Virus record (IMG/VR): IMGVR_UViG_3300027791_001841 | Location: 1-64,000 of that record | DNA: 64,000 nucleotides | Reading direction: 5' to 3' (one strand) | Origin: a virus | Shown here: piece by piece, positions 17,088 to 25,109 of the stretch | Layout of the letters: each line of letters starts with the position of its first letter | Numbering within the stretch: position 1 is the stretch's first letter | Position numbers and translations under genes: made by a program | The notes under the pieces: model-generated | Told to the model about the DNA's origin: nothing | Database searches by the model: none | Seen by the model: the letters and a program-made list of their open reading frames with translations, nothing else

Positions 17088-18067
17088 TACTTTACCTTTG
17101 GTATCTTACTGTCTGCACTACTTACACATGTATCGGTAATACACTTAGTTGGTGTCTTAAACAGCGTAAAACCGCCCTGTAGCGTACCTAATGGTTTATC
17201 GCTACAACTATATGCTCTCTTGACAGTATCACCGCTTATAATGCAGCTTTGATATCCTGCGTTACATGTCCAATCTTTAAATTTATTAAATCCAAAAGCG
17301 TTCATGCGTTCAGCTTGGTCCAACCCATAGTCGTTGCCTTTGGCATCTTCCATGTACATTTGCATTACTTCTTTTTCTTTCCAGTGCTGTGGGAATCCTC
17401 TTTGCATTCTTGTGATTTGTTCTTCAGTGTATCCATGTACAACGAAAGATGCGGTGGGGTCAGATTGGGGTTTGAGAGTGACATTGATACCTCTGGTGGC
17501 AAATCGTTCCAGGCGTTCGTAAAGTTCCTCAAACATTTCAGGAACCATAACTTGATTGATCGTAACATAAACTCCTCCTTTCATAAGCTGAAGACATTTA
17601 TCTCCAAACTCTTGTTCATTAGCAAACTCTGCATGATAACTTGCAGTAATACTTCGACGGTGTAAATGCTGTGTAGCATCAATAAATCTGTTCCACCATT
17701 TACTACCTGGACTTAAATTCGTTGTTAGATGCAAACTTAGATACTTAGCATCATCATCGTTGGCATAGTGTTCTATTAAATCACCAAACTTCTTATACGC
17801 AGTAGGCTCACCACCACTAAAGCTAAAGTGGAATTCTGTAAAGCCATTATCTCTAGCCTGACGTTTTATCTCATCAAGCGCATTAGTATATATTTCAAAC
17901 TCCTGATGATCCGGTACATTCGTGTTTGCATACGGCCAACAGTAGCTACAACTGTAATTACAAAAGCGGCCTAATATCCAGCTAACATTAAACAATGGCT
18001 GGTCAAGCATGGTCTTTTGCCCAAACTTAACAATATTGTGAAACGGTATTAAAGTAAAATCATTCAT
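17087..18067 (-). CDS. Radical SAM protein, first gene of minus-strand operon
   Basis: This 326-residue protein has CxxxCxxC at C36, C40 and C43 (RFCNYSCSYC), SGGEPT near residue 83, and C-terminal Cys in DWTCNAGYQSC, YSCSDKP and CITDTC. It resembles the proteins at 12101 and 12993. I chose the ATG at 18067 over an earlier one at 18130, because the longer form would run through the consensus promoter of the divergent histone-like gene. On the minus strand a TAAATA motif lies eight bases before this ATG, and no Shine-Dalgarno is visible. Confidence 0.78.
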   Translation of the reverse strand: MNDFTLIPFHNIVKFGQKTMLDQPLFNVSWILGRFCNYSCSYCWPYANTNVPDHQEFEIYTNALDEIKRQARDNGFTEFHFSFSGGEPTAYKKFGDLIEHYANDDDAKYLSLHLTTNLSPGSKWWNRFIDATQHLHRRSITASYHAEFANEQEFGDKCLQLMKGGVYVTINQVMVPEMFEELYERLERFATRGINVTLKPQSDPTASFVVHGYTEEQITRMQRGFPQHWKEKEVMQMYMEDAKGNDYGLDQAERMNAFGFNKFKDWTCNAGYQSCIISGDTVKRAYSCSDKPLGTLQGGFTLFKTPTKCITDTCVSSADSKIPKVK

Positions 18068-18094
18068 TATATACGTATTTAACCACTTTAATGC

Positions 18095-18123
18095 TTGACA
18101 AACACAGTCTAGGCTTATATAAT
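18095..18123 (+). promoter_or_regulatory. Consensus sigma70-type promoter
   Basis: TTGACA at 18095-18100 and TATAAT at 18118-18123 are separated by 17 bases, a perfect match to the bacterial consensus. The predicted start is about 40 bases upstream of the histone-like gene. It probably drives early transcription by unmodified host polymerase. Confidence 0.85.
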
Positions 18124-18168
18124 AGAACATGCAGCAAACGAATGCCGCATTTTAAAAGGAAAAATAGT

Positions 18169-18363
18169 ATGAGTAATTTAGAAAACCTCAAAACAAACTT
18201 TGAGGCGTTTTTGGAAGAGAACGTAAAATTTGAAGCAGGCAACGGCGCAGCTGGTACAAGAGCTCGCAAGGCACTACAAGAAATCACTAAGGCAGCTAAA
18301 GAAATTAGAAAAGAAATTACTGACACAAAAAATGCACGGAAAGATACAGCATTAGGACAGTAA
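18169..18363 (+). CDS. Histone H1-like small basic protein
   Basis: This 64-residue protein is basic and helical, with a Lys/Arg-rich core (AGTRARKALQEITKAAKEI). It resembles the small histone H1/Hc1-like proteins annotated in T4-like marine phages and in bacteria, which bind DNA non-specifically. It has its own consensus promoter, an AAAGGA ribosome-binding site eight bases before the ATG, and a terminator directly after, so it is a single strong early unit. It may help compact or protect phage DNA, or alter host nucleoid structure. Confidence 0.75.
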   Translation: MSNLENLKTNFEAFLEENVKFEAGNGAAGTRARKALQEITKAAKEIRKEITDTKNARKDTALGQ

Positions 18364-18376
18364 CCACCCATAAACG

Positions 18377-18404
18377 TGTAGGGCCTTTGCGCCCTACATT
18401 TTAT
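18377..18404 (+). terminator. Intrinsic terminator after the histone-like gene
   Basis: TGTAGGGC and GCCCTACA form an eight-base-pair stem around a six-base loop (18377-18398), followed by TTTTAT. It closes the histone-like unit before thyX. Confidence 0.8.
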
Positions 18405-18425
18405 CTACACATAAAGGAAAAGTAA

Positions 18426-19112
18426 ATGACAGCAGTACGTCTAGTATGCTATTCAAAAGCGACGGATGATTTTGAAGCAGAAGGTTTAACAGATCTACAG
18501 GAACTCATTGCATTTTGTGCAAAGGTTTCAAACCCTACAGCACAGATTAACAACGATACAAGCGAACGATTAATTAAGTATTTGATTAAACATCAACACT
18601 GGTCACCACTTGAAATGGTTAATGCCACATTGGAAATTGATACCACTCGAGATATTGCACACCAGGTTGTTCGACATCGTAGTTTTGCGTTTCAAGAATT
18701 TAGTCAACGGTATGCTGATCCAGCAAGTATGGGTGATCAGTTTGTAATAAGTGAAGCACGTTTGCAAGATCCTAAGAACAGGCAGAACTCTGTTGACTTA
18801 GATCCTGAAAGTGATGGACATGCTATTCTCCAAGGCACTTGGAAAAATAAACAACAAAGAGTAATTGATGCCGCAAAAGATGCATATGACTGGGCAATTG
18901 AAAATGGTATTGCTAAAGAACAAGCTCGTAAAGTTTTGCCAGAAGGCTTAACTAAGTCACGTTTGTATATGCAAGGTAGTATTCGCAGTTGGGTACATTA
19001 TATTGACCTACGTGGATCCAATGGCACTCAAAAAGAACACATGGAAATTGCCCATGCTTGTGCTAAAGTAATTGCAGAAATCTTTCCGTTGATGGACACA
19101 ATTAAATCGTAA
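18426..19112 (+). CDS. thyX: Flavin-dependent thymidylate synthase ThyX
   Basis: This 228-residue protein makes dTMP from dUMP using FAD, NADPH and methylene-tetrahydrofolate. The ThyX signature appears as RHRSFAFQEFSQRY near residue 79 (family motif RHRxxSxNxxSxRY, with Gln for Asn). Length and layout match the family. An AAAGGA site precedes the ATG. Phages use ThyX to supply thymidine for genome replication. It is downstream of the terminator at 18377 and has no obvious consensus promoter of its own, so it may depend on read-through or a weak promoter. Confidence 0.92.
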   Translation: MTAVRLVCYSKATDDFEAEGLTDLQELIAFCAKVSNPTAQINNDTSERLIKYLIKHQHWSPLEMVNATLEIDTTRDIAHQVVRHRSFAFQEFSQRYADPASMGDQFVISEARLQDPKNRQNSVDLDPESDGHAILQGTWKNKQQRVIDAAKDAYDWAIENGIAKEQARKVLPEGLTKSRLYMQGSIRSWVHYIDLRGSNGTQKEHMEIAHACAKVIAEIFPLMDTIKS

Positions 19113-19126
19113 AGAGAAAAAATCTC

Positions 19127-19155
19127 TTGACAAATGATATATATCAGCGTATAGT
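19127..19155 (+). promoter_or_regulatory. Sigma70-type promoter
   Basis: TTGACA at 19127-19132 and TATAGT at 19150-19155 with a 17-base spacer lie upstream of the gene at 19188, which has a CAGGAG ribosome-binding site. Confidence 0.75.
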
Positions 19156-19187
19156 TAATTTTTCTACAGGATATACAGGAGCAAAAA

Positions 19188-20489
19188 ATGGCCAGGGCTA
19201 ACAAAGCAGCAGCTAAACCTAAAAAGAAAACCGTTCGGGCGGCACCTCGCATCATGCGTGGAGCAAAGCTAAAAGAACCTAGTTGGGAAGGATACGAAGA
19301 GTGGACTGGTGAAGAAGTTCATAAGTTTCGTAGATTTACTTCAACTTGGTACTACGAAAACTTTAAACCCGACGACTTATACGGGGATGTTTACGAATGG
19401 ATGAAAAATGAAGGTACTTACACTGACGAACAGATTAAATGGGCAAAAAATGCTCCTAAATCAGCGTTGAGTGTTACAGCTGGTATTGTTGCTAGAATGG
19501 ACATGCAAGGCGCTCCTAGGGATTGTACTGTAGAAGCAGAACATTGGTTATCATTAGCTGGTACAAGTGGGCATTTAAAATCATCAATTGAATTTTTAGA
19601 AAAAAGAATCTATAATGCTATTGAACAAGGCAAAGACAAAATTGAAGAAAAGGTAGCTGAAGAAAAAGCAAAAAGCAATGTGCGTGTTCTTACTATTCAA
19701 GAACGTATTCGAGAGCAGTCTGTTGCAGCGTGTGAAAAGTTTGACCTGTGGTTGGACGACTTTTGTGACGATCCAAAGAAGTTTGATCCAAAGAAGTTTG
19801 ACTTTGCAAGACATTTTGCAGTAATGAAAATTACTCAAGCTCATGCAAGGATGATAGCATCGATGTATCAGCCCGAACTTGATGAAATGAAAGAATATGT
19901 TTCACCGACTAAGTTGTCTAAGAAGGCAACTGAAATGGATCACGATCATGCAGCACAATTGCAAGAAGCATATGCACATGTTAACAAAGCTGATGCTAAG
20001 AAGTTTATTGCAGCATTAGATCGACTAGTAGGCGCATGTGATGTTATTATTGAATCTAGTAAAGCAACACGTAAGCCTCGTAAGCGTAAAGTGTACAGTG
20101 CAGATAAACTTGTTGCTAAGATGAAATATGCTAAGACTGATGACAAGTATCAATTAGCTAGTATCAATCCAGAAGATATTATCAAAGCTAACGAGCTTTG
20201 GGTGTTTAATACTAAAACACGTAAAATTGGCAAGTATGTTGCTGATATCATCGATCCGCTAGGTGCAGGTCGAGAAGGTAGTGGACTTAGTGTAAAAGGT
20301 ACAACTATTACTGGGTTTAAAGAAACTGAAAGTATTCAGAAGACCTTACGTAAACCTGAAGAACAACTTAAAGAGTTTAAGACATCCGGTAAAGTTAAAC
20401 TGCGAACGTTCTTAGATGATATTAAAGCGGTTGATATTAAGCTAAACGGACGCATAAATAATGATATAATATTATTGAAAGTACAATAG
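19188..20489 (+). CDS. Conserved phage protein of unknown function
   Basis: I do not recognise a function for this 433-residue protein. The N-terminus is Lys/Arg-rich and disordered-looking (about 1-25). A segment around residue 40 has many aromatic residues (FRRFTSTWYYENF). Residues 130-170 are a charged helix, probably coiled coil. A second basic stretch is near residue 298 (KATRKPRKRKVY). The strong sigma70-type promoter suggests early expression, which is unusual for a virion protein; DNA or RNA binding is possible from the charge. It contains a 15-base tandem duplication at 19770. Confidence 0.7.
   Translation: MARANKAAAKPKKKTVRAAPRIMRGAKLKEPSWEGYEEWTGEEVHKFRRFTSTWYYENFKPDDLYGDVYEWMKNEGTYTDEQIKWAKNAPKSALSVTAGIVARMDMQGAPRDCTVEAEHWLSLAGTSGHLKSSIEFLEKRIYNAIEQGKDKIEEKVAEEKAKSNVRVLTIQERIREQSVAACEKFDLWLDDFCDDPKKFDPKKFDFARHFAVMKITQAHARMIASMYQPELDEMKEYVSPTKLSKKATEMDHDHAAQLQEAYAHVNKADAKKFIAALDRLVGACDVIIESSKATRKPRKRKVYSADKLVAKMKYAKTDDKYQLASINPEDIIKANELWVFNTKTRKIGKYVADIIDPLGAGREGSGLSVKGTTITGFKETESIQKTLRKPEEQLKEFKTSGKVKLRTFLDDIKAVDIKLNGRINNDIILLKVQ
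19770..19799 (+). repeat. Perfect 15-base tandem duplication inside a gene
   Basis: GATCCAAAGAAGTTT occurs twice in tandem (19770-19784 and 19785-19799). It adds five residues in frame (DPKKF repeated). It looks like a recent replication slippage event. Confidence 0.9.
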
Positions 20490-20514
20490 CGAAAACAGCT
20501 TTTCTGCGTAAAGG

Positions 20515-20522
20515 AATAAATA
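20515..20522 (+). promoter_or_regulatory. Late-type promoter motif AATAAATA, five bases before ATG
   Basis: AATAAATA at 20515-20522 is followed by GTAGT and the ATG at 20528. The 14 bases TAAATAGTAGTATG recur exactly at 54704 and 59304. It resembles the T4 late promoter TATAAATA and would place the ATG at the transcription start. An AAAGGA just upstream of the motif (20510-20515) would lie outside such a transcript. Confidence 0.6.
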
Positions 20523-20527
20523 GTAGT

Positions 20528-21337
20528 ATGGATCAGACAAAACTTAATCAAGCACTCTTAGACTTAGAATCAGCACTCACAAACGATGGTGGCTGGGCTA
20601 CAAATCAGTCAGTAATGTTTAAAACCGATGTTAACGGCAAAGGCATATTTTGGGCTGGCAGCGACTACACTAAACAACTTGTGTTGATGGAGGATAATAT
20701 CTTTTCAACTGAGAATGTAGACGTTGCTAAAAACAAAGGATTCAAAGTAGGTGGACTTGACGTATTAACACAAAGCGCACTAGGTAGCAGTGTTACTGAA
20801 AGTAACCTTAAAACATTAGGTAGATTACGTGGGTTGATTGTAGACGGTTCGATGTCTATTAACCAGTATGTTTACTACGATGCTGGATCTGATAGATTAG
20901 GTATTGGTACTGATCAACCAAATGGCCAAGTTAGTATTGCTGAAGATGGTATTGAAATTGTATTAGGTGCAGAAGATGCATCAAAAGCATATCTTGGTAC
21001 ATACGGTAGTCATGCTTTACACATCAAAACTGATAATCAAGATAGAATTGTTGTAGAAGCAGGTGGCAATGTTAAAATTACAAACGATGCAAAAATTGCT
21101 GGTAAGTTAGCAGTAGGTGTTTCAAATCCTGATGCACAGGTTGACCTACATGTTAGAGGTCCAATTAAATTTAACAACGCATTACACATTAACGGCACAG
21201 AAGCACCGCAAGGTGGAAATTACAATCAAGGTGATATTTGTTGGAACACTAAAGCAAGACAAAAATCATACATTGGTTGGGTATGTATCCAAGCAGGTAA
21301 CCCAGGTATATGGGCACCATTTGGAGAAATTCGATAG
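20528..21337 (+). CDS. Virion structural protein, tail-fibre-like
   Basis: This 269-residue protein is rich in Gly, Asp and Asn with repeated strand-turn units (LGIGTDQPNGQVSI, LAVGVSNPDAQVDLHV) that are typical of tail-fibre shafts. It ends in GNPGIWAPFGEIR after a GDICWNTK segment, which looks like a fibre tip or trimerisation region. A late-type motif precedes it. It stands apart from the main fibre block at 27719-40368, so it could be an accessory fibre. The exact position in the virion is unknown. Confidence 0.7.
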   Translation: MDQTKLNQALLDLESALTNDGGWATNQSVMFKTDVNGKGIFWAGSDYTKQLVLMEDNIFSTENVDVAKNKGFKVGGLDVLTQSALGSSVTESNLKTLGRLRGLIVDGSMSINQYVYYDAGSDRLGIGTDQPNGQVSIAEDGIEIVLGAEDASKAYLGTYGSHALHIKTDNQDRIVVEAGGNVKITNDAKIAGKLAVGVSNPDAQVDLHVRGPIKFNNALHINGTEAPQGGNYNQGDICWNTKARQKSYIGWVCIQAGNPGIWAPFGEIR

Positions 21338-21340
21338 CTT

Positions 21341-21949
21341 GTGCCAACGTTAGTATTAGGTAATGGAGAGAGTCGAAAAGGCTTAGATTTACCACAACTA
21401 TTTCCAAAATACACATTAGTAGGATGTAACGCTGTACATAGAGATATGACGGTTGAACATCTTGTCTGTTGTGATCGACGCATGGTACACGAATCCACTG
21501 AGGGGTTGAACACAACGGACACAAAGATATATGTTCGTGAAGAAAACTATCAGTACTTTCGTAAAGTTAGAAAAGATAAACGTATTCATGCAGTGCCTGA
21601 ACTTCCTTACACCGACGAACAAAAACAAAATCAACCTATTAACTGGGGCAGTGGACCGTATGCAGTGTTAGTTGCTGCAAACTTAGAGAGTGACGAAATA
21701 ACTCTATTAGGATTTGATTTATACGGAATAAACGAGAAAGTTAATAACTTGTACAAAGGCACAGACAACTATTCAGATGAACATTCACATCCAATTGATC
21801 CTTCGTTTTGGGTTAGACAAATTGGATTAATTTTTAAACACTTTCCTAACAAACAATTTATTATAAAAAACATGCACGAATGGGACTTTCCAGCACAGTG
21901 GAAAAAGCCTAATGTGCGTTTTGAACAATTTTTTAAATCAATATCTTGA
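21341..21949 (+). CDS. Rossmann-like protein, possibly a glycosyltransferase (DUF115/GT42-like)
   Basis: This 202-residue protein starts with LVLGNGESRKGLDLPQL and then NAVHRD and CCDRRMV. That pattern (a GNGxS loop, a following Asn and an acidic DR strand end) resembles sialyltransferase-like and DUF115 families that act on surface glycans. A second strand pair near residue 125 reads ITLLGFDLYG. The GTG start follows the preceding stop after one base. Neighbouring kdsA, GT8-like and PMM-like genes support a role in glycan synthesis, which is an inference from context. Confidence 0.5.
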   Translation: MPTLVLGNGESRKGLDLPQLFPKYTLVGCNAVHRDMTVEHLVCCDRRMVHESTEGLNTTDTKIYVREENYQYFRKVRKDKRIHAVPELPYTDEQKQNQPINWGSGPYAVLVAANLESDEITLLGFDLYGINEKVNNLYKGTDNYSDEHSHPIDPSFWVRQIGLIFKHFPNKQFIIKNMHEWDFPAQWKKPNVRFEQFFKSIS

Positions 21950-21973
21950 CTTCTGCACAAGATCGTGTATAAT
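21946..21973 (+). promoter_or_regulatory. Sigma70-type promoter upstream of queD
   Basis: TTGACT at 21946-21951 and TATAAT at 21968-21973 are separated by 16 bases. The -35 element overlaps the stop codon of the preceding gene. The leader of about 70 bases before queD ends in a TAGGAG ribosome-binding site; I see no convincing riboswitch in it. Confidence 0.75.
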
Positions 21974-22048
21974 TAGTATTATTATATTAACAAAAGGTCT
22001 TGGCGTCAACCCTTCTAATTCTGCCGCCCATATATAGGAGTTACAATT

Positions 22049-22531
22049 ATGGGACAATATTTTTCAACAAAAACATACGGACACAACATTGGGTTGAGTG
22101 CTGTGTTTAGACAACCTAATGCTGATCATTCGCATTGTCATTTACTACACGGATACAGCTTACAATTTAAGTTTGTATTTGGTTGCAGTGATTTAGACAA
22201 TAAGAACTGGGCAGTTGACTTTGGAGGATTAAAACCTTTGAAGGCTTGGTTAGAAGATCATTTCGATCACAAAACAGCAATTGATGTTAAAGATCCACAC
22301 ATGGAAACATTTATGGATCTTGAAGCTAAAGGCTTAGCAGAGATTAGAGTATTTGATGGTGTAGGTGCAGAGAAGTTTGCAGAACATGCATGGCAATTTG
22401 CAGATAAACTTATACGTGAAGCAACTAACAATCGTTGTTGGTGCGAGTCGGCAGAGTGTGCAGAACACGGTGCAAACAGTGCAATCTATACACCATATCA
22501 TACACGCAGAGAAACATACAAGGAAGATTAA
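22049..22531 (+). CDS. queD: QueD-like 6-carboxy/6-pyruvoyl-tetrahydropterin synthase
   Basis: This 160-residue protein belongs to the QueD/PTPS family, which converts dihydroneopterin triphosphate to 6-carboxy- or 6-pyruvoyl-tetrahydropterin. The catalytic Cys is C30 in HSHCHLLHGY, and AVDFGGLK and FDHKTA match conserved family segments. Two of the three zinc His of the E. coli enzyme appear replaced (AAH by AVF, HGH by HGY); other nearby His residues (H27, H29, H31) may compensate. It heads an operon with kdsA. Together with the QueC-like gene at 10113 it suggests 7-deazaguanine synthesis, but other steps are not seen. Confidence 0.78.
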   Translation: MGQYFSTKTYGHNIGLSAVFRQPNADHSHCHLLHGYSLQFKFVFGCSDLDNKNWAVDFGGLKPLKAWLEDHFDHKTAIDVKDPHMETFMDLEAKGLAEIRVFDGVGAEKFAEHAWQFADKLIREATNNRCWCESAECAEHGANSAIYTPYHTRRETYKED

Positions 22532-23314
22532 ATGACGGAAGGTATGAGAATTATAGCAGGTCCGTGTCAGCACGAATCACTAAAGCAATCATTAAGAATT
22601 GCTGAAGAGTGTAAACGTGTATGTGAAAAGCACGGTATTGAATATTACTTTAAAGCTAGTTTTGATAAAGCAAATAGATCAAGTATTAACGGTCAGCGTG
22701 GACTTGGATTAAATGCTACACTACACGATTTTGAAACTATCAAAGATAGACTTCTTGTAAAGACAATCACTGACGTGCATACAGTACCACAAATCAATTG
22801 GATTACAGAAGGATTTAACGACACTGTAGATGCTTTACAGATTCCAGCGTTCTTATGCCGACAAACAGATTTAGTGCAGGCAGCATGTGCTACAGATAAA
22901 ATTGTTAATATTAAAAAAGGACAATTCTTAGCACCATGGGATATTGAAAATATACTAAGTAAAACTGAAGGTGCCAAAGAGGTTTGGATTACAGAAAGAG
23001 GAACTAGTTTTGGATATAATACTTTGGTCGTTGATTTCACTGGTATGGATTACATGCTTAACAATATCAGTGCTGATATCGTATTCGACGTTACCCACTC
23101 TGTACAAAAACCAGGTGGTAACGGAAGCAGTAGCGGCGGCAATAGGGATTACGTTCCTGGCTTATGCCGGGCAGCAAGTGCTTTGGGTATTAGGAATTTC
23201 TTTTTAGAAGTACACGAAGATCCAGACAACGCACCTAGCGATGGACCTAATGCATTACATTTAAAAGATTTTGAAGCAGTGGTCGACAGCATTGTCCGCC
23301 ATGCTGAGTGCTAA
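22532..23314 (+). CDS. kdsA: KDO-8-phosphate synthase (2-dehydro-3-deoxyphosphooctonate aldolase)
   Basis: This 260-residue protein condenses phosphoenolpyruvate and arabinose-5-phosphate to Kdo-8-phosphate, a precursor of lipopolysaccharide inner core. Signature segments are AGPCQHES near the start, FKASFDKANRSS near residue 40, TDVHT, and the C-terminal block with GGNRDYV and ALHLKDF. The Cys in AGPC marks the metal-dependent class. The ATG follows the queD stop without a gap; an alternative ATG is four codons later. A phage Kdo synthase suggests that the virus alters or sustains host LPS, or makes a Kdo-related sugar. Confidence 0.88.
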   Translation: MTEGMRIIAGPCQHESLKQSLRIAEECKRVCEKHGIEYYFKASFDKANRSSINGQRGLGLNATLHDFETIKDRLLVKTITDVHTVPQINWITEGFNDTVDALQIPAFLCRQTDLVQAACATDKIVNIKKGQFLAPWDIENILSKTEGAKEVWITERGTSFGYNTLVVDFTGMDYMLNNISADIVFDVTHSVQKPGGNGSSSGGNRDYVPGLCRAASALGIRNFFLEVHEDPDNAPSDGPNALHLKDFEAVVDSIVRHAEC

Positions 23315-23317
23315 TGA

Positions 23318-24130
23318 ATGGCTATAGAAAACCACAACTTTACTAAGGCAGAACGTAAAGCGCAAAAAGCAGCTAGGCGTTTAGAAAAAGAGTTTAGAAA
23401 TACTGATAAACTCCGTCAAAACGACAATGGCCCAGTAACAAACATTTTATGTGTTAGGTTTGGTAACAAGTACGGACACGAATATGTTATTAAACTACGC
23501 AACATGATTGCAAGACATTGTCATGTGCCATACACGTTCAATTGCTTAACTGATGATCCAAAACCTATAGAAGGCGTAAACAACATTGTTATACCAAACA
23601 AAGGATATCCTCGAGGTTGGTGGCACAAAGTACATATGTTTGATCCGTCATTACCATTAGAAGGTAGAATATTATACATGGATCTTGATGTTGTTGTACA
23701 CAAGAGTATTGATAAATTTTGTAATGTGTGGCTAGATGATTTTATAGGAATTAGAGATTTTAATAGAAAGTTCCATCCTGGTTACAAACATTTAAACAGT
23801 TCAGTTATGGCATGGAATGCTAGAACCCAACAAAAAATCTTTCAAAGGTTTATTGAAAATCCAGCTCACGCTCAAAAACTCCACGGTGACCAAGATTGGA
23901 TTTGGCAACAGTGTAGGGAAGAACTTAGATTTTGGCCTGACGAATGGATACAAAGTTACAAATGGGAAATACGCAGTCGTGATGAATTAACAATGCGTGA
24001 CGGACAACGAAACTTTAGAGATATTAGAAACGATATTAAACCACATTCAGATTGCTCAATTGCAGTGTTTCATGGAGATCCAAATCCAGCACAAGTAAAA
24101 GATAGTTTTGTAGTTGACAACTGGCAATAA
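23318..24130 (+). CDS. Glycosyltransferase-like protein (GT8-like, DxD motif)
   Basis: This 270-residue protein has a basic coiled N-terminus (about 1-38) and then a GT-A fold pattern: TNILCVRFGNKYG, a core with YMDLDVVVH near residue 126 that supplies the metal-binding DxD, NSSVMAW, GDQDWIW and a late HGDPNP. This order matches GT8 and related nucleotide-sugar transferases. It lies three bases after kdsA, so it probably acts in the same glycan pathway. Donor and acceptor are unknown. Confidence 0.7.
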   Translation: MAIENHNFTKAERKAQKAARRLEKEFRNTDKLRQNDNGPVTNILCVRFGNKYGHEYVIKLRNMIARHCHVPYTFNCLTDDPKPIEGVNNIVIPNKGYPRGWWHKVHMFDPSLPLEGRILYMDLDVVVHKSIDKFCNVWLDDFIGIRDFNRKFHPGYKHLNSSVMAWNARTQQKIFQRFIENPAHAQKLHGDQDWIWQQCREELRFWPDEWIQSYKWEIRSRDELTMRDGQRNFRDIRNDIKPHSDCSIAVFHGDPNPAQVKDSFVVDNWQ

Positions 24131-24148
24131 AGATAGTAATATAATATT

Positions 24149-24973
24149 ATGTTTAACTTTAAACGAAATAAGAAAAGTTGGTTACGTTTTTACTCACTAG
24201 ATGAGAACGTTGCTACCTTATATCCAATTGAGCCTGCAGGTAATGCAGACCGTAAATTTAATGATGTAGGAACTAGAAGGGTTCGCCCTGAAAGTGGTAA
24301 TCAAATATCTAAAAATTGTCCCGGTATCAAACCGTTGATGAAGTCAGGATATGTTCTTAGAGCGCCAGCAGACTTTGTTATTAAAACAGGGCCTGATATT
24401 GAAAACCTTGGTTGGGAAGTTCCATTTCACTTTGTAAAACCTAATAGTGGCAATTACACTATTCAAGGATACGAGTACTATATTAATTGGCATGCGCCTT
24501 GGCAGACAGAACCATTAATTCCAGATGACACTAAGAATACAAATAAGCCCTATCATAATTCAGCAGTTAAAGTTGAAACTCCTTGGAGAGTAAAAGCTAG
24601 TGATGACATGTTGTTATTACAGATGCCTGTTTCGTATAACAACGAAACAAGATTTACGGCTGCTTACGGAATTATTGATCCAATGTATATGCATGCCATT
24701 CCTGTGCAATTGTTTTGGCATGTACTTGAAGGCGAGACATTAGTTAAAGCAGGCACTCCATTAGCACAGTATATCCCAATTAGTCGATCAATGTTACACG
24801 AACACGAAATAACAGTGGACACTGGCGGCGATATTGAACGAGAAGTTGAAGATGCATTTGTGTTTGCTAATCATCACAAGTTTGCTAAAACAGATAACGT
24901 AGTTGCTAAAGTACAAAGAGTAATGAAATTATTTAAGCACTTCAAAAAGAAATATCCAAAATCTAAACTTTAA
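24149..24973 (+). CDS. Conserved protein, possibly DUF6065-like
   Basis: This 274-residue protein is probably a beta-rich single domain: many strand-like segments, a TPWRVKASDDMLLLQMPV strand near residue 145 and GTPLAQYIPI near residue 207. The pattern (a PPG or ASD turn, a ligand-like centre and a final GTPLAQ-x-P strand) recalls DUF6065 proteins, which are found in phages and in sugar or secondary-metabolite clusters. I am not sure of this match. The C-terminus is basic (KHFKKKYPKSK). It follows the GT8-like gene by 18 bases. Confidence 0.55.
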   Translation: MFNFKRNKKSWLRFYSLDENVATLYPIEPAGNADRKFNDVGTRRVRPESGNQISKNCPGIKPLMKSGYVLRAPADFVIKTGPDIENLGWEVPFHFVKPNSGNYTIQGYEYYINWHAPWQTEPLIPDDTKNTNKPYHNSAVKVETPWRVKASDDMLLLQMPVSYNNETRFTAAYGIIDPMYMHAIPVQLFWHVLEGETLVKAGTPLAQYIPISRSMLHEHEITVDTGGDIEREVEDAFVFANHHKFAKTDNVVAKVQRVMKLFKHFKKKYPKSKL

Positions 24974-24986
24974 AAAAGGAACTACT

Positions 24987-25109
24987 ATGCTTAACAATAT
25001 TTTAAAAGTCTTAGCTATAATTTTTTTAACAGAACTTTGTATCTTATACGGGTCTGATGTGTACACTATGTTATTTTATGTGGACCCATTTTATACAATT
25101 GAACCATGA
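24987..25109 (+). CDS. Small single-pass membrane protein
   Basis: A 40-residue reading frame starts at the ATG at 24987, seven bases after a good AAAAAGGA site, and ends in a TGA that overlaps the next ATG (ATGA at 25106). The first 21 residues are hydrophobic (ILKVLAIIFLTELCILY) and would span the inner membrane. Tight packing between two operon genes and the good ribosome-binding site support it as real. Function unknown. Confidence 0.65.
   Translation: MLNNILKVLAIIFLTELCILYGSDVYTMLFYVDPFYTIEP

Noticed and set aside
1-18067. RiPP (modified peptide) gene cluster with a precursor peptide
   Set aside because: Many SPASM-like radical-SAM enzymes suggest it, but I found no small precursor gene in the tightly packed island, no leader-binding domain and no transporter.
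18068-18130. N-terminal extension of the radical-SAM gene to 18130
   Set aside because: It would cover the divergent consensus promoter, and the extra residues do not resemble the family.
21974-22048. preQ1 riboswitch or tRNA fragment in the queD leader
   Set aside because: A GGCG/CGCC pair is present but there is no preQ1 aptamer pattern, no cloverleaf and no T-arm.
24114-24145. Promoter TTGACA/TATAAT before the gene at 24149
   Set aside because: The spacer is 20 bases, too long, and the -10 box is three bases from the ATG. The gene is probably in the queD operon.
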